Below the pieces are notes generated by a model. The model had not been told where the DNA came from. It did not search any database and was given only the letters and a program-made list of their open reading frames with translations. Source: [Clostridium] polysaccharolyticum (GTDB lineage Bacteria; Bacillota; Clostridia; Lachnospirales; Lachnospiraceae). Taken from it: 32,704 bases of DNA. This document shows positions 1 through 7,319 of the stretch, in pieces (the stretch's first letter is position 1; the number at the start of each line of letters is the position of its first letter). The translations under genes were made by a program, and so were the position numbers. The stretch spans positions 1 through 32,704 of the forward strand of contig NZ_FOHN01000030.1 of the NCBI RefSeq assembly GCF_900111595.1, written 5' to 3'.

Positions 1-98
<98 letters not shown>

Positions 99-286
99 AG
101 TCTGTATCCTTCCAGAACGAAAAGCTTGGCTTTTTGTTTCCAGAATTCATTTACTATACAGGTGCATCTTCTCAGATGCTGTTCGCATTCCAAAACCAGA
201 GTCTTGGAACAGATTTATTCTCTGAATTTTCAAGGTTGTTTCACTGTTCAGTTATCAATGTTCTTCGCTTACAAATTAGCTTCGTC

Positions 287-315
287 ATTTTATCATATCA
301 TTTACACGTTGTCAA
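287..315 (-). promoter_or_regulatory. rRNA promoter P3 (closest to 16S)
   Basis: On the minus strand there is a perfect -35 box TTGACA (310-315), a 17-bp spacer and a -10 box TAAAAT (287-292). An A-rich stretch lies just upstream of the -35, as in UP elements. It sits between the tRNA-Ser genes and 16S, so transcripts starting near 280 would carry a leader of about 180 nt. That leader contains a boxA-like ACCTTGAAAA near 226-238, which may serve antitermination; this last point is inference. Confidence 0.8.
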
Positions 316-342
316 CAGCTTTTTTAATTTGTTTCCAACGAA

Positions 343-431
343 CGGAGAAGGAGGGATTTGAACCCTCGCGCCGCTATTAACGACCTACTCCCTTTCCAGG
401 GGAGCCCCTTCAGCCACTTGGGTACTTCTCC
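343..431 (-). tRNA. tRNA-Ser (anticodon GGA)
   Basis: The minus strand folds as a class II tRNA of 89 nt. The acceptor arms are GGAGAAG and CTTCTCC with discriminator G. The anticodon stem CTCCC/GGGAG encloses loop CTGGAAA, giving anticodon GGA, which reads UCC and UCU. A long variable arm typical of serine tRNA and the T-loop GGTTCAAATCC are present. The 3' CCA is not encoded and must be added after transcription. It lies between the second tRNA-Ser and 16S, in the same direction as both. Confidence 0.97.
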
Positions 432-474
432 AATGCTTTCGCATTAAGTCAGCTGACATTAATACAATATTAAA

Positions 475-560
475 CGGAGAAGGTGGGATTCGAACCCACG
501 GCCCCTTTCGGAGTCACCGGTTTTCAAGACCGGCTCCTTAAACCACTCGGACACCTCTCC
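475..560 (-). tRNA. tRNA-Ser (anticodon UGA)
   Basis: This is an 86-nt class II tRNA on the minus strand. The acceptor is GGAGAGG pairing with CTTCTCC (one G-U pair), with discriminator G. The anticodon stem CCGGT/ACCGG encloses loop CTTGAAA, giving anticodon TGA, which reads UCA and related codons. A long variable arm and the T-loop GGTTCGAATCC are clear. The CCA end is not encoded. The 43-nt spacer to the next tRNA holds a GAAA-capped mini-hairpin (AATGC/GCATT) and the palindrome GTCAGCTGAC. Confidence 0.97.
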
Positions 561-574
561 ACAAATGCTCAACT

Positions 575-604
575 ATTATAACATAATTTCATTTGTTTTG
601 TCAA
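575..604 (-). promoter_or_regulatory. promoter P2 ahead of the tRNA-Ser pair
   Basis: The minus strand shows a perfect -35 TTGACA (599-604), an 18-bp spacer and a perfect -10 TATAAT (575-580). The start site would fall only a few bases before the 5' end of tRNA-Ser(UGA). As with the other two promoters here, an A-run precedes the -35 box. Confidence 0.8.
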
Positions 605-685
605 GAAGTTTTTTAATTTTATTTTCCAACCTCTTGTTCGATATATTCTGATGCATATCGCTAAATCATTACAGCGACAGAACAT

Positions 686-714
686 ATTTTAACACCATCT
701 TTTTATATTGTCAA
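686..714 (-). promoter_or_regulatory. promoter P1, most upstream of the tRNA/rRNA promoters
   Basis: The minus strand shows a perfect -35 TTGACA (709-714), a 17-bp spacer and a -10 TAAAAT (686-691). The -35 is preceded by AAAAAAGCG, nearly the same context as P3 (AAAAAAGCTG). No convincing terminator separates ispD from this site, so ispD read-through into the tRNA/rRNA unit is possible. Confidence 0.75.
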
Positions 715-767
715 CGCTTTTTTCAGAAATATTTATCTTTTCTTTAAACGGCAAAATGCCACCTTGA

Positions 768-1475
768 TTACAGCATTTTCAACATATAGAATTCACCTGT
801 CTCTAAATCTTCAGGCGTAGTAATTTTTATATTTTTATAATCCCCCAGTACAAGTTTAACCTTTCTATCAAGCATTCTTTCTACAACCATTGCGTCGTCT
901 GTAATATCGCTTTGATTTGATAGCATGAGTTTCTCATATGCTTCTGCTAAAATATCTGCCCGAAATACTTGCGGAGTTTGAATAGCCCAAACAAAATTTC
1001 GATTAGGAGTATGCGTTACAAACCCTTTCTCATCACAAAGTTTAATAGTGTCTTTTACTGGAACTCCTGCTATACCTGTCCCAAAACAGATTGCCGATTC
1101 AAGTGTACGTTCTACGATCTCTTGTGTTACAAACGGCCTTGCGCCATCATGTACAAGGATATAATCTGCATTTTCTGCTTCTTTTATACCACATAAAACA
1201 GATAAATATCTCTCCTTTCCACCCTCTATAATTTTAGATACCTTAGAGAAGCCATACTTATCTACCAGTTCTCTTTTACAATAATCAATTTGTTCTTGCC
1301 CAACAACAAGAATAATATCATCAATCTGCTGGTTTCTTTGAAATATATCAAGACTATAAAAAAGAACAGGCTTCTCTTTTAATAGCAAATACTGTTTAGG
1401 CACTGTACTATTCATTCGTTTTCCTTGACCAGCTGCCAGAATAATAGCTGTATTCTTAATTCTCTGCATCTTCAT
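768..1475 (-). CDS. ispD: 2-C-methyl-D-erythritol 4-phosphate cytidylyltransferase
   Basis: IspD joins CTP and 2-C-methyl-D-erythritol 4-phosphate in the cytosolic MEP pathway to isoprenoids. The 235-residue protein has the usual family length. It shows the CTP-binding AAGQGKRM (residues 14-21), PKQYL (26-30), VHDGARP (108-114), PVKDT (139-143) and the C-terminal [14 protein letters not shown] block. The ATG overlaps the tsaD stop as ATGA, so the two are translationally coupled, and AGGA lies about 6 nt upstream; a second ATG at codon 3 is less well spaced. It is last in the rnz operon. No partner gene ispF is fused or adjacent here. Confidence 0.96.
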   Translation of the reverse strand: MKMQRIKNTAIILAAGQGKRMNSTVPKQYLLLKEKPVLFYSLDIFQRNQQIDDIILVVGQEQIDYCKRELVDKYGFSKVSKIIEGGKERYLSVLCGIKEAENADYILVHDGARPFVTQEIVERTLESAICFGTGIAGVPVKDTIKLCDEKGFVTHTPNRNFVWAIQTPQVFRADILAEAYEKLMLSNQSDITDDAMVVERMLDRKVKLVLGDYKNIKITTPEDLETGEFYMLKML

Positions 1476-2494
1476 CGCTGTCCTATCTTTAGATTTGGGA
1501 TTGCATTCAAATCAAGACCATGTCTTGTTCCATTTATAAATTCATAGTATCCGGCCGCCCCTATCATTGCAGCATTATCTGTACAGAATATAGGTGATGG
1601 ATAATACAATGAGAAATTATTCTTTTGGCACACCTTATCCATTTTTGCACGCAACCCCTGATTCGAAGCTACACCGCCAGCTAATGCTATTTTGCTCACA
1701 CCAAGATTTTTTGCTGCTAATACAGTTCTTTTGGCTAGAACATCTACAACAGATTCCTGGAATGATGCCGCAATATCTGCAGAGTTAATCTGTATCCCTT
1801 TCATTTTACATGAATTGATATGATTAAGAACTGCAGATTTTACACCACTAAAGCTAAAATCATATGGTGCATCTGCTATATGGCCTTGTGGAAATGTAAT
1901 AGCTTTGGAATTTCCCTCTTTTGATAACTTGTCAATCTTAGGACCACCTGGATACCCTAATCCTATTGCTCGTGCTACCTTATCAAATGCTTCACCTGCC
2001 GCATCATCTCTGGTTCGGCCAATAATCTGATACTTTCCATAATCCTTTACCATAACTAAATGTGTATGGCCTCCTGACACAATTAGACAAAGAAATGGTG
2101 GCTCCAGATCTGGATGTTCAATATAATTAGCGGATACATGCCCTTCTATGTGATGAACCCCCACCAGTGGTTTATTTGTTGCATAACTAATCGCTTTTGC
2201 CTCAGCTACGCCTACTAAAAGTGCACCCACTAACCCAGGTCCATATGTTACTGCTATTGCATCTATATCATTTAATGTAACATCTGCTTCTTCCAGTGAC
2301 GATTCTATTACCTGATTTACTTTTTCAATATGCTTACGGGAAGCAATTTCCGGAACAACTCCACCATACAACTTGTGAAGCTCAATTTGGGATGAAATCA
2401 CATTAGATAATACAGTCCTTCCATTTTTCACAACGGCTGCTGCTGTTTCATCACAGGAGGATTCAATTCCCAATATTAAAATATCATCTTTCAT
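1472..2494 (-). CDS. tsaD: tRNA N6-threonylcarbamoyladenosine transferase
   Basis: TsaD (YgjD/Gcp) transfers the threonylcarbamoyl group to A37 of ANN-decoding tRNAs, in complex with TsaB and TsaE. The protein has 340 residues and the ASKHA-fold family layout. It starts GIESSCDET, has the metal-binding HHIEGH (His115 and His119), the SGGHTHL loop near 140-146 and the C-terminal [10 protein letters not shown] with metal ligand Asp306. All expected ligands are present. The ribosome binding site AAGG lies about 9 nt before the ATG, and 26 nt separate it from the gene upstream. Its partners tsaB and tsaE lie about 3 kb upstream in the adjacent operon. Confidence 0.97.
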   Translation of the reverse strand: MKDDILILGIESSCDETAAAVVKNGRTVLSNVISSQIELHKLYGGVVPEIASRKHIEKVNQVIESSLEEADVTLNDIDAIAVTYGPGLVGALLVGVAEAKAISYATNKPLVGVHHIEGHVSANYIEHPDLEPPFLCLIVSGGHTHLVMVKDYGKYQIIGRTRDDAAGEAFDKVARAIGLGYPGGPKIDKLSKEGNSKAITFPQGHIADAPYDFSFSGVKSAVLNHINSCKMKGIQINSADIAASFQESVVDVLAKRTVLAAKNLGVSKIALAGGVASNQGLRAKMDKVCQKNNFSLYYPSPIFCTDNAAMIGAAGYYEFINGTRHGLDLNAIPNLKIGQR

Positions 2495-2520
2495 TCTGAT
2501 AACCTTCTATCTGTTTATGT

Positions 2521-3123
2521 CTATTTTTCTTTTGCCGACTTGCTTTTATCTTCTTTTTTTATCAGCTGCCAGCCAACTATTTTCCATTTTCCATCACTAT
2601 CCTGACGTAATAAAAACAGTTCTTTACTTCTTGCATATTCCTTATCTTTTCTTAAAGAAAAACTCAGTTCTACTGTTGCCGATTCAATCCCGTCTACTTT
2701 ACCAGTTACAAGAGAATTCTTGTTTACTTCATAATTAAAAATAACTTCCTTATTTTCATAGAAATTCTTTAAATCATAATCCAGTGCCTGAAGCTGCATT
2801 TCAAGAGGATTTTCTTCCAGCAGTTCTTCATCAAACAGGACTCTTAACTGATTTACTAATGCTTCCACCTTATCAGATGTCATATCCTTTCCATAGATAC
2901 ATTTTACAATCCTGCCATAAAGCTTTACTACTTCTCTAGGTGTTTCTGGATAGGAATCCTCAATGTTTTTCTCTTTTAAAATAGTAAACTCGTCGTCTTT
3001 TTTTTCATTTTTCTTTCCACCTGAGGTGCTCATATAAAAACCTAGTATTACTGCGAAAAGAAGAATAACCAAAACAATGCTCTTTCCGTTAATCCTTTGT
3101 TTATGTTTTTTTTCATCAGCCAT
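2521..3123 (-). CDS. small membrane-anchored protein of unknown function
   Basis: I do not assign a function. The 200-residue protein starts with a short basic segment, has one hydrophobic helix near residues 14-34 (IVLVILLFAVILGFY) and then a charged, Lys/Glu-rich, soluble domain that would lie outside the membrane. It resembles a Lachnospiraceae family of single-pass proteins of this size (DUF6715-like, from memory). The ATG at 3123 is chosen because GGAGGTGG lies 8 nt before it; the longer reading frame from 3138 would start inside that site. It lies between rnz and tsaD in one operon. Confidence 0.8.
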   Translation of the reverse strand: MADEKKHKQRINGKSIVLVILLFAVILGFYMSTSGGKKNEKKDDEFTILKEKNIEDSYPETPREVVKLYGRIVKCIYGKDMTSDKVEALVNQLRVLFDEELLEENPLEMQLQALDYDLKNFYENKEVIFNYEVNKNSLVTGKVDGIESATVELSFSLRKDKEYARSKELFLLRQDSDGKWKIVGWQLIKKEDKSKSAKEK

Positions 3124-3143
3124 ATGGTCCACCTCCATATTTT

Positions 3144-4052
3144 TTATTCTTTAAACTCCAAAGTCATGCTTCGTTTGTCTTTGGTGATCACTGTATTGGC
3201 AAATATCTGTTTTACAGCGTCTAAATATTCCTCTGGGCGAACTAATGACGGACTATAATGAGTTAACCATAACTGATTTACTTGCGCTTCCTTTGCCAGA
3301 CTAGCAGCTTCGTAAAAAGTCATATGCTTATACTCTTTTGCTTTATTTTCTTTTTCCTTTTCACCGTACATGCCCTCACATATAAATATATCGGCATTTT
3401 GGGCCTTTTCAATAATGACTGGAACTGGTCTTGTGTCTGTACAGTACGTAACTTTAATACCTCTTCTTGGCGGACCAAGAATCATGTCGGTAGTATAAAC
3501 CTTTCCGTCCATTTCCACAGTCTCTCCTTTTTGAAGCCTGCTCCATGCTTTTTGAGGTACCCGGTTTTGCGAAGCTTTTTCTGGCATAAACTTGCCAGCT
3601 CTAGGCACATTAACTGTATAACCATAACAGGTTACATTATGATTCACACGATAGTAATCTATCAGATAACCATTTATCTCAAATGTTCCTTCCGTTTCCT
3701 GAAATTCATGGAACACTAGCGTAAATGGAAGTTCTGGTGCAATTACTCTTAATGCATTTACTACTCTTTCTAACCCTTTTGGACCATACATGTGTACAGG
3801 TTCTGTTCTGTCTGCATTTCCCATGGATAGAAGAAGTCCAGGCAGTCCGCTAATGTGATCTGCATGATAATGCGTAAAACATATTGCATCTATATCATGA
3901 AAGCTCCATCCTTTTTCTTTGATTGCGACTTGTGTACCTTCTCCACAATCTATCAGAATACTGCTGCCATTCAATCTTGCCATGAAAGCTGTCAGTCTAC
4001 GTTTTGGCAAAGGCATCATACCGCCTGTTCCTAGCAAACATATATCTAGCAT
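3144..4052 (-). CDS. rnz: ribonuclease Z (tRNA 3' endonuclease)
   Basis: RNase Z trims the 3' trailer of tRNA precursors, which matters for tRNAs without encoded CCA such as the two tRNA-Ser genes in this window. The 302-residue protein has the metallo-beta-lactamase fold. It starts MLDICLLGTGGMMPLP, has FTHYHADH (His61, His63, Asp65, His66), YCTDTRP for the second metal cluster, and a C-terminal LTHYSP (His265). The start at 4052 is preceded by AGAAAGGAA. A longer frame to 4133 adds 27 residues without homology and overlaps the promoter, so it is rejected. It is first in the operon with tsaD and ispD. Confidence 0.95.
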   Translation of the reverse strand: MLDICLLGTGGMMPLPKRRLTAFMARLNGSSILIDCGEGTQVAIKEKGWSFHDIDAICFTHYHADHISGLPGLLLSMGNADRTEPVHMYGPKGLERVVNALRVIAPELPFTLVFHEFQETEGTFEINGYLIDYYRVNHNVTCYGYTVNVPRAGKFMPEKASQNRVPQKAWSRLQKGETVEMDGKVYTTDMILGPPRRGIKVTYCTDTRPVPVIIEKAQNADIFICEGMYGEKEKENKAKEYKHMTFYEAASLAKEAQVNQLWLTHYSPSLVRPEEYLDAVKQIFANTVITKDKRSMTLEFKE

Positions 4053-4104
4053 ATTTTTTTCCTTTCTTATGTGATTCTTCCGAATACACCGAACATACTT
4101 TAAC

Positions 4105-4133
4105 ATATTACCATAGAAATAAATTTTATTCAA
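4105..4133 (-). promoter_or_regulatory. promoter of the rnz-tsaD-ispD operon
   Basis: The minus strand shows -35 TTGAAT (4128-4133), a 17-bp spacer and -10 TAATAT (4105-4110), about 50 bp before the rnz start. It directly follows the terminator of the preceding operon, so it should set an independent transcription unit. Confidence 0.65.
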
Positions 4134-4170
4134 TTCTTACCTATGTGTATGCATTTTCTCCAAATCAAAA

Positions 4171-4195
4171 AAAGAAGAAGCAATGCTTCCTCTTT
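4171..4195 (-). terminator. intrinsic terminator of the tsaE-tsaB-rimI operon
   Basis: The minus strand has an 11-bp stem (AAAGAGGAAGC / GCTTCTTCTTT, one G-U pair) closed by a 3-nt loop. It is followed by a T-run (complement of 4167-4173). The 5' edge of the stem overlaps the stop codon of the small CxxC protein gene, a very compact arrangement. Confidence 0.85.
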
Positions 4196-4415
4196 AAAGT
4201 ATTTCCGTTTTTCTTATAATTTGAACTGGAATCTTAAATGATTCAATTAACTTGTCATAACAAGCTTCACACATAGCAAACTTATGAATTTCTAAGTCCT
4301 TGTTAGAAAAAAAGCCCCATTCTTTCGTAACTTCAAAAAGATCCTTCTTTAATATTCCGTCTTTAATCTCAATTTCCTGTCCACATACATTGCAAAAGAT
4401 TTTTTCAACTGCCAT
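4194..4415 (-). CDS. small protein with two CxxC pairs (putative zinc-binding)
   Basis: I recognise no named family. The 73-residue protein has C8-x2-C11 and C49-x2-C52, an arrangement that could bind one zinc ion in a zinc-ribbon-like fold. There is no signal peptide or membrane segment. It has a strong ribosome binding site (AGGAGGG, 8 nt before ATG). It follows rimI by about 50 nt and is last in the operon, with the terminator overlapping its stop codon. It may act in translation or tRNA modification like its neighbours, but that is context only. Confidence 0.75.
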   Translation of the reverse strand: MAVEKIFCNVCGQEIEIKDGILKKDLFEVTKEWGFFSNKDLEIHKFAMCEACYDKLIESFKIPVQIIRKTEIL

Positions 4416-4465
4416 AGCTTATCCCTCCTACGGAACATTACGTCCTTTTTTCCTAATCCGAAAGT

Positions 4466-4921
4466 TTATCCTTCCAGTTCTTCCGGCTCCCTTAACCACA
4501 TGATGATTCCATCTTCAACTGGCTTGTCATAGAAGTTCTTCCGAATTCCTTCCTCTTCAAATCCAAGTTTTTGATATAGCCGTATTGCCTTTTCATTACT
4601 TACTCTGACTTCCAGCGTGAACTGTGATAGTCCCTCATTCTTTCCTATTGCAAGCAATTCTTCCAGCATCCTGTATCCAATGCCTTTTCCCTGTTCAGAA
4701 GAACGAACTGCCACATTTGTAATCTGCCCCTCATCTAATACTCCCCATATGCCACAATAGCCTACAATTTCATGCTGCTCATTTTCTGCAACAACGTAAA
4801 TATTGTGACGGTCTGACATGGAATTCATAAAATCCTGTTTTGTCCACGGTTTAGAGAATAATTGTTCCTCTATCTGCGAAACGCTATCTACATCCTCTTC
4901 TACCATTAAACGAATGTTCAT
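4466..4921 (-). CDS. rimI: ribosomal protein S18 alanine N-acetyltransferase
   Basis: RimI acetylates the N-terminal alanine of ribosomal protein S18 in Enterobacteria and belongs to the GNAT family. The 151-residue protein has a full GNAT core: beta-4 ITNVAV (67-72), the acetyl-CoA pyrophosphate loop RSSEQGKGIG (73-82), and the C-terminal NEKAIRLYQKLGF block (109-121) typical of RimI. The RBS is AGGTGGGG, about 5 nt before ATG. It lies 10 nt after tsaB, the usual tsaB-rimI neighbourhood. The exact substrate in Clostridia is not proven by sequence. Confidence 0.93.
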   Translation of the reverse strand: MNIRLMVEEDVDSVSQIEEQLFSKPWTKQDFMNSMSDRHNIYVVAENEQHEIVGYCGIWGVLDEGQITNVAVRSSEQGKGIGYRMLEELLAIGKNEGLSQFTLEVRVSNEKAIRLYQKLGFEEEGIRKNFYDKPVEDGIIMWLREPEELEG

Positions 4922-4931
4922 ATATCCCCAC

Positions 4932-5648
4932 CTATTCTTTGGCCTGTTTTGATTGTTTCTCTTGAAGTTCTCTTTCAGCTTGTGACAAACGTAAGTATAT
5001 CGGTTTGTGTTCTGCTGCAGATTCTGTTTTGCCTTCTTTGAAGTATTTTACGCCCAAAGCAGCAATAGCACCTGCTCGCTGTCTTGCAAAATGAGCTGGA
5101 ACAAAACTGCACTTCTCCCCCAGCTTTTCTCTTAATACTTCTTCAAACACAGGTATTCCATCACCTGTAAAGACAACATTTTCGTCCAGTTTTTCTAACT
5201 GTCCTATTAGTTCATCTATAGAAATTGCACATGGTTCCATAACTGTCACCATGTCATTTTCTTCATATTTGTATACACCAGTATAAACCTGGTTTCTTCT
5301 AGCATCCATAATCGGACATATCACCCCTTTAACGCGGTAAAGGTTGAAAGCCAAACCTTCCACTGTTGAAACAGAGATGACAGGCTTTCCTAAAGCAAGC
5401 CCTAACCCTTTCGCCGTAGCACTTCCGATACGAAGTCCTGTAAAAGAACCAGGTCCAGCAGCTACTGCTATGGCATCTAGGGAATTCAAATCAAATTCTA
5501 TCATTTTTACTACTTCATCTAACATGGGCAGCAATGTCTGAGAATGGGTTTTCTTATAGTTGATGGTATATTCACCTGCTAATACATCATCTCTTAAGAT
5601 AGCCACCGAAGCAACTAAGCCCGAACTATCTATTGCTAATATATTCAT
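4932..5648 (-). CDS. tsaB: tRNA threonylcarbamoyladenosine biosynthesis protein TsaB
   Basis: TsaB is the catalytically inactive paralogue of TsaD that scaffolds the TsaD-TsaB-TsaE t6A complex. The 238-residue protein starts MNILAIDSSG and has the diagnostic GPGSFTGLRIG (65-75). It lacks the metal-binding HxxxH of TsaD, as expected for TsaB. Its ATG overlaps the tsaE stop by 4 nt (ATGA), indicating translational coupling. The last ~20 residues are Gln/Lys/Glu-rich and probably disordered. Confidence 0.96.
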   Translation of the reverse strand: MNILAIDSSGLVASVAILRDDVLAGEYTINYKKTHSQTLLPMLDEVVKMIEFDLNSLDAIAVAAGPGSFTGLRIGSATAKGLGLALGKPVISVSTVEGLAFNLYRVKGVICPIMDARRNQVYTGVYKYEENDMVTVMEPCAISIDELIGQLEKLDENVVFTGDGIPVFEEVLREKLGEKCSFVPAHFARQRAGAIAALGVKYFKEGKTESAAEHKPIYLRLSQAERELQEKQSKQAKE

Positions 5649-6094
5649 AACGTCTTTTCCTCCAATGTGATACGCCTATAATCAAAACCTTTTTCCACCT
5701 GCTTTTGTATAGTTATTACTTTCACCTTATCTGGCAGCAATTCCGTAATCAGATTCGCCCATTCTATCAGGCATACACCTTGTCCAAAGAAATAATCTTC
5801 ATAGCCTAACTCATCCATTTCTTCAATATCACCAATACGGTATACATCAAAATGATAAAAAGGAATACGACCATCTTCGTACACTTGAATAATGGTAAAG
5901 GTGGGACTATTCACAGGCTCCTCTATGCCTAATCCTTTTGCAAAGCCTTGCGTAAATACTGTTTTCCCTACCCCTAAATCTCCAAGCAGGCAATATATAT
6001 CACCAGGCTTACACATCTTGCCTAGTTCTTTTCCAATAGAAAATGTTTCTTCTGCTGACAAGCTGTCATATTCTAACTTTACTTCCATTTGCAT
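5645..6094 (-). CDS. tsaE: tRNA threonylcarbamoyladenosine biosynthesis ATPase TsaE
   Basis: TsaE is the ATPase that resets the TsaB-TsaD complex during t6A synthesis. The 149-residue protein is of normal length. It has Walker A GDLGVGKT (38-45), the switch motif NSPTFTII (62-69), HFDVYRI (81-87) and the EWAN motif (111-114). Two Met codons are possible (positions 1 and 3); the first is kept, though the ribosome binding site is weak. The start lies 16 nt inside the upstream gene, so coupled translation from that gene is likely. Confidence 0.95.
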   Translation of the reverse strand: MQMEVKLEYDSLSAEETFSIGKELGKMCKPGDIYCLLGDLGVGKTVFTQGFAKGLGIEEPVNSPTFTIIQVYEDGRIPFYHFDVYRIGDIEEMDELGYEDYFFGQGVCLIEWANLITELLPDKVKVITIQKQVEKGFDYRRITLEEKTL

Positions 6095-6579
6095 TTTTCT
6101 TCTTTCACATGCTCTTTTATAATTTGTTTTACTTCTTCAACTTGATTATCATATTGATTCTTAGGAAAAATAAATGCACTCAAAGGAGATGTATAAACAA
6201 AAATGCTTTTCCCAGATTCCTTTACCTTACTCACATCATCCCATGTTATTTGTGCTTCTTCTTCCTTCTGTTGAATTTTTATTCCCTCATCGTTCAAGGT
6301 ATATAATAATGGTTCCTGAAACATTGGAACCAGCTGAACTTTCTGAACTGAGGACAGCTTCAGCTGAATTGGCTGCACGACTAGGAACAATGCACCGATT
6401 AATGCTAAAATTACATTTGAGCTTGTTGGATTAGACTGAAATGTAAAAAGCAGATAAACTGTTGCTATTGTACTGCAAAACACACCGAATAATCCAGAAA
6501 AACTCCTATAATTCTGCTGCACTAGAAAATGATGCATATCTCCAGACGTAATCTTTATGCTTAACCTTACTTCTTTCAC
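6079..6579 (-). CDS. YcxB-like membrane protein
   Basis: The protein resembles the YcxB-like family, which joins a two-helix membrane hairpin to a small PH-like C-terminal domain; no biochemical role is established. Hydrophobic segments lie roughly at residues 25-45 and 52-72. The C-terminal part has the typical W-x-D-V-x-K pattern (ITWDDVSKVKESG). The GTG at 6579 (166 residues) is preferred because AGAGGT lies about 6 nt upstream; a TTG at 6600 would add 7 residues. It is first in the operon and overlaps tsaE by 16 nt. Its link to t6A is positional only. Confidence 0.75.
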   Translation of the reverse strand: MKEVRLSIKITSGDMHHFLVQQNYRSFSGLFGVFCSTIATVYLLFTFQSNPTSSNVILALIGALFLVVQPIQLKLSSVQKVQLVPMFQEPLLYTLNDEGIKIQQKEEEAQITWDDVSKVKESGKSIFVYTSPLSAFIFPKNQYDNQVEEVKQIIKEHVKEEKCKWK

Positions 6580-6640
6580 CGAAATACCTCTTCTTTCCAA
6601 TAATACAATTCTAACCCCTATTGTATTACCTATACTAAGA

Positions 6641-6668
6641 ATTATAACAAATTCAAATAAAAAAACAA
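6641..6668 (-). promoter_or_regulatory. promoter of the YcxB-tsaE-tsaB-rimI operon
   Basis: The minus strand shows -35 TTGTTT (6663-6668), a 16-bp spacer and a perfect -10 TATAAT (6641-6646). It lies about 60 bp before the GTG start. Confidence 0.65.
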
Positions 6669-6692
6669 GCTGTATAATTGGATTTCACTTCA

Positions 6693-6721
6693 ATGCAGTA
6701 ACCCAATAAAGACTACTGCAT
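6693..6721 (-). terminator. hairpin after the immunity gene (possible terminator)
   Basis: The arms ATGCAGTA and TACTGCAT pair perfectly around a 12-13-nt loop just after the stop of the candidate immunity gene. There is no T-run directly after the stem on the minus strand, so it may be a processing or stability element rather than a classical terminator. Confidence 0.45.
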
Positions 6722-6731
6722 CCAGAAGCAA

Positions 6732-7316
6732 CTATATGATGCCAGCAATAATCATTTCCTGATTCATTTCCATTGCTATTCCATAAATTGTATCTACTCC
6801 ATATGTTCCTAATAATTCTGGTTCTGTAGATAGCTCATTTCCATACTCATCAAAAAATTTTCTGTCAAATATGCAATAAAATCCATAATTGTCCATATGA
6901 AATATTTCGTCATAATGATCTATATTATAGAAATATCCTCTTGTCCAATATTCTTTTCCTACAATCTGGGGCGGTAATAGCAAATCCTCGTTTCTTACCC
7001 CTTTTTTGATACTTTCACGTATCTCTACATCTTTTTGAAATATCATAATAAGCAACTGTTCATCTCCATTGATGTTACTAATATGATTATTTACCACAAT
7101 TCCGTAATAAAATATTTCATCCTTCGGATTGATTTTAAATATATCTCCAATCTGAGGATATGCTCGCTTTCTCTTTATTACCTTCAACTGGTAGTCTGCT
7201 ATATCTGCATTATCCAGCTTATCCAGTTTTTCTTTTATTTCTTTTGGCTGCTTTTTATACCGTTCCTCCCAACGGTTCGAGATAATATTATTATTGATAT
7301 CTTTTAAATCTATCAT
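6732..7316 (-). CDS. candidate Imm26-like immunity protein for the RHS toxin
   Basis: The 194-residue cytosolic protein has no signal peptide. Its middle (from about residue 52) reads AYPQIGDIFKI, then a YYGIVV block and an LLIMIF block. This resembles the GDIF/I core of Imm26-type immunity proteins of polymorphic toxin systems (resemblance from memory). It starts 3 nt after the rhs stop, with its ribosome binding site (TAGGAG) inside the last rhs codons, so toxin and immunity should be co-translated. Local GC is low (17 of 60 bases G/C at 7021-7080), like the toxin tip and unlike the rest of rhs. Inferred role: binding and neutralising the GIY-YIG-like tip in the producing cell. The family call is moderate; the immunity role by position is stronger. 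Confidence 0.7.
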   Translation of the reverse strand: MIDLKDINNNIISNRWEERYKKQPKEIKEKLDKLDNADIADYQLKVIKRKRAYPQIGDIFKINPKDEIFYYGIVVNNHISNINGDEQLLIMIFQKDVEIRESIKKGVRNEDLLLPPQIVGKEYWTRGYFYNIDHYDEIFHMDNYGFYCIFDRKFFDEYGNELSTEPELLGTYGVDTIYGIAMEMNQEMIIAGII

Positions 7317-7319
7317 ATT

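Noticed and set aside
720-767. A terminator directly after ispD
   Set aside because: Only a 3-bp GGC/GCC stem with no T-run was found; too weak to call.
4053-4133. An N-terminal extension of RNase Z to 4133
   Set aside because: It overlaps the operon promoter, lacks an RBS and adds no family sequence; the ATG at 4052 fits family starts.
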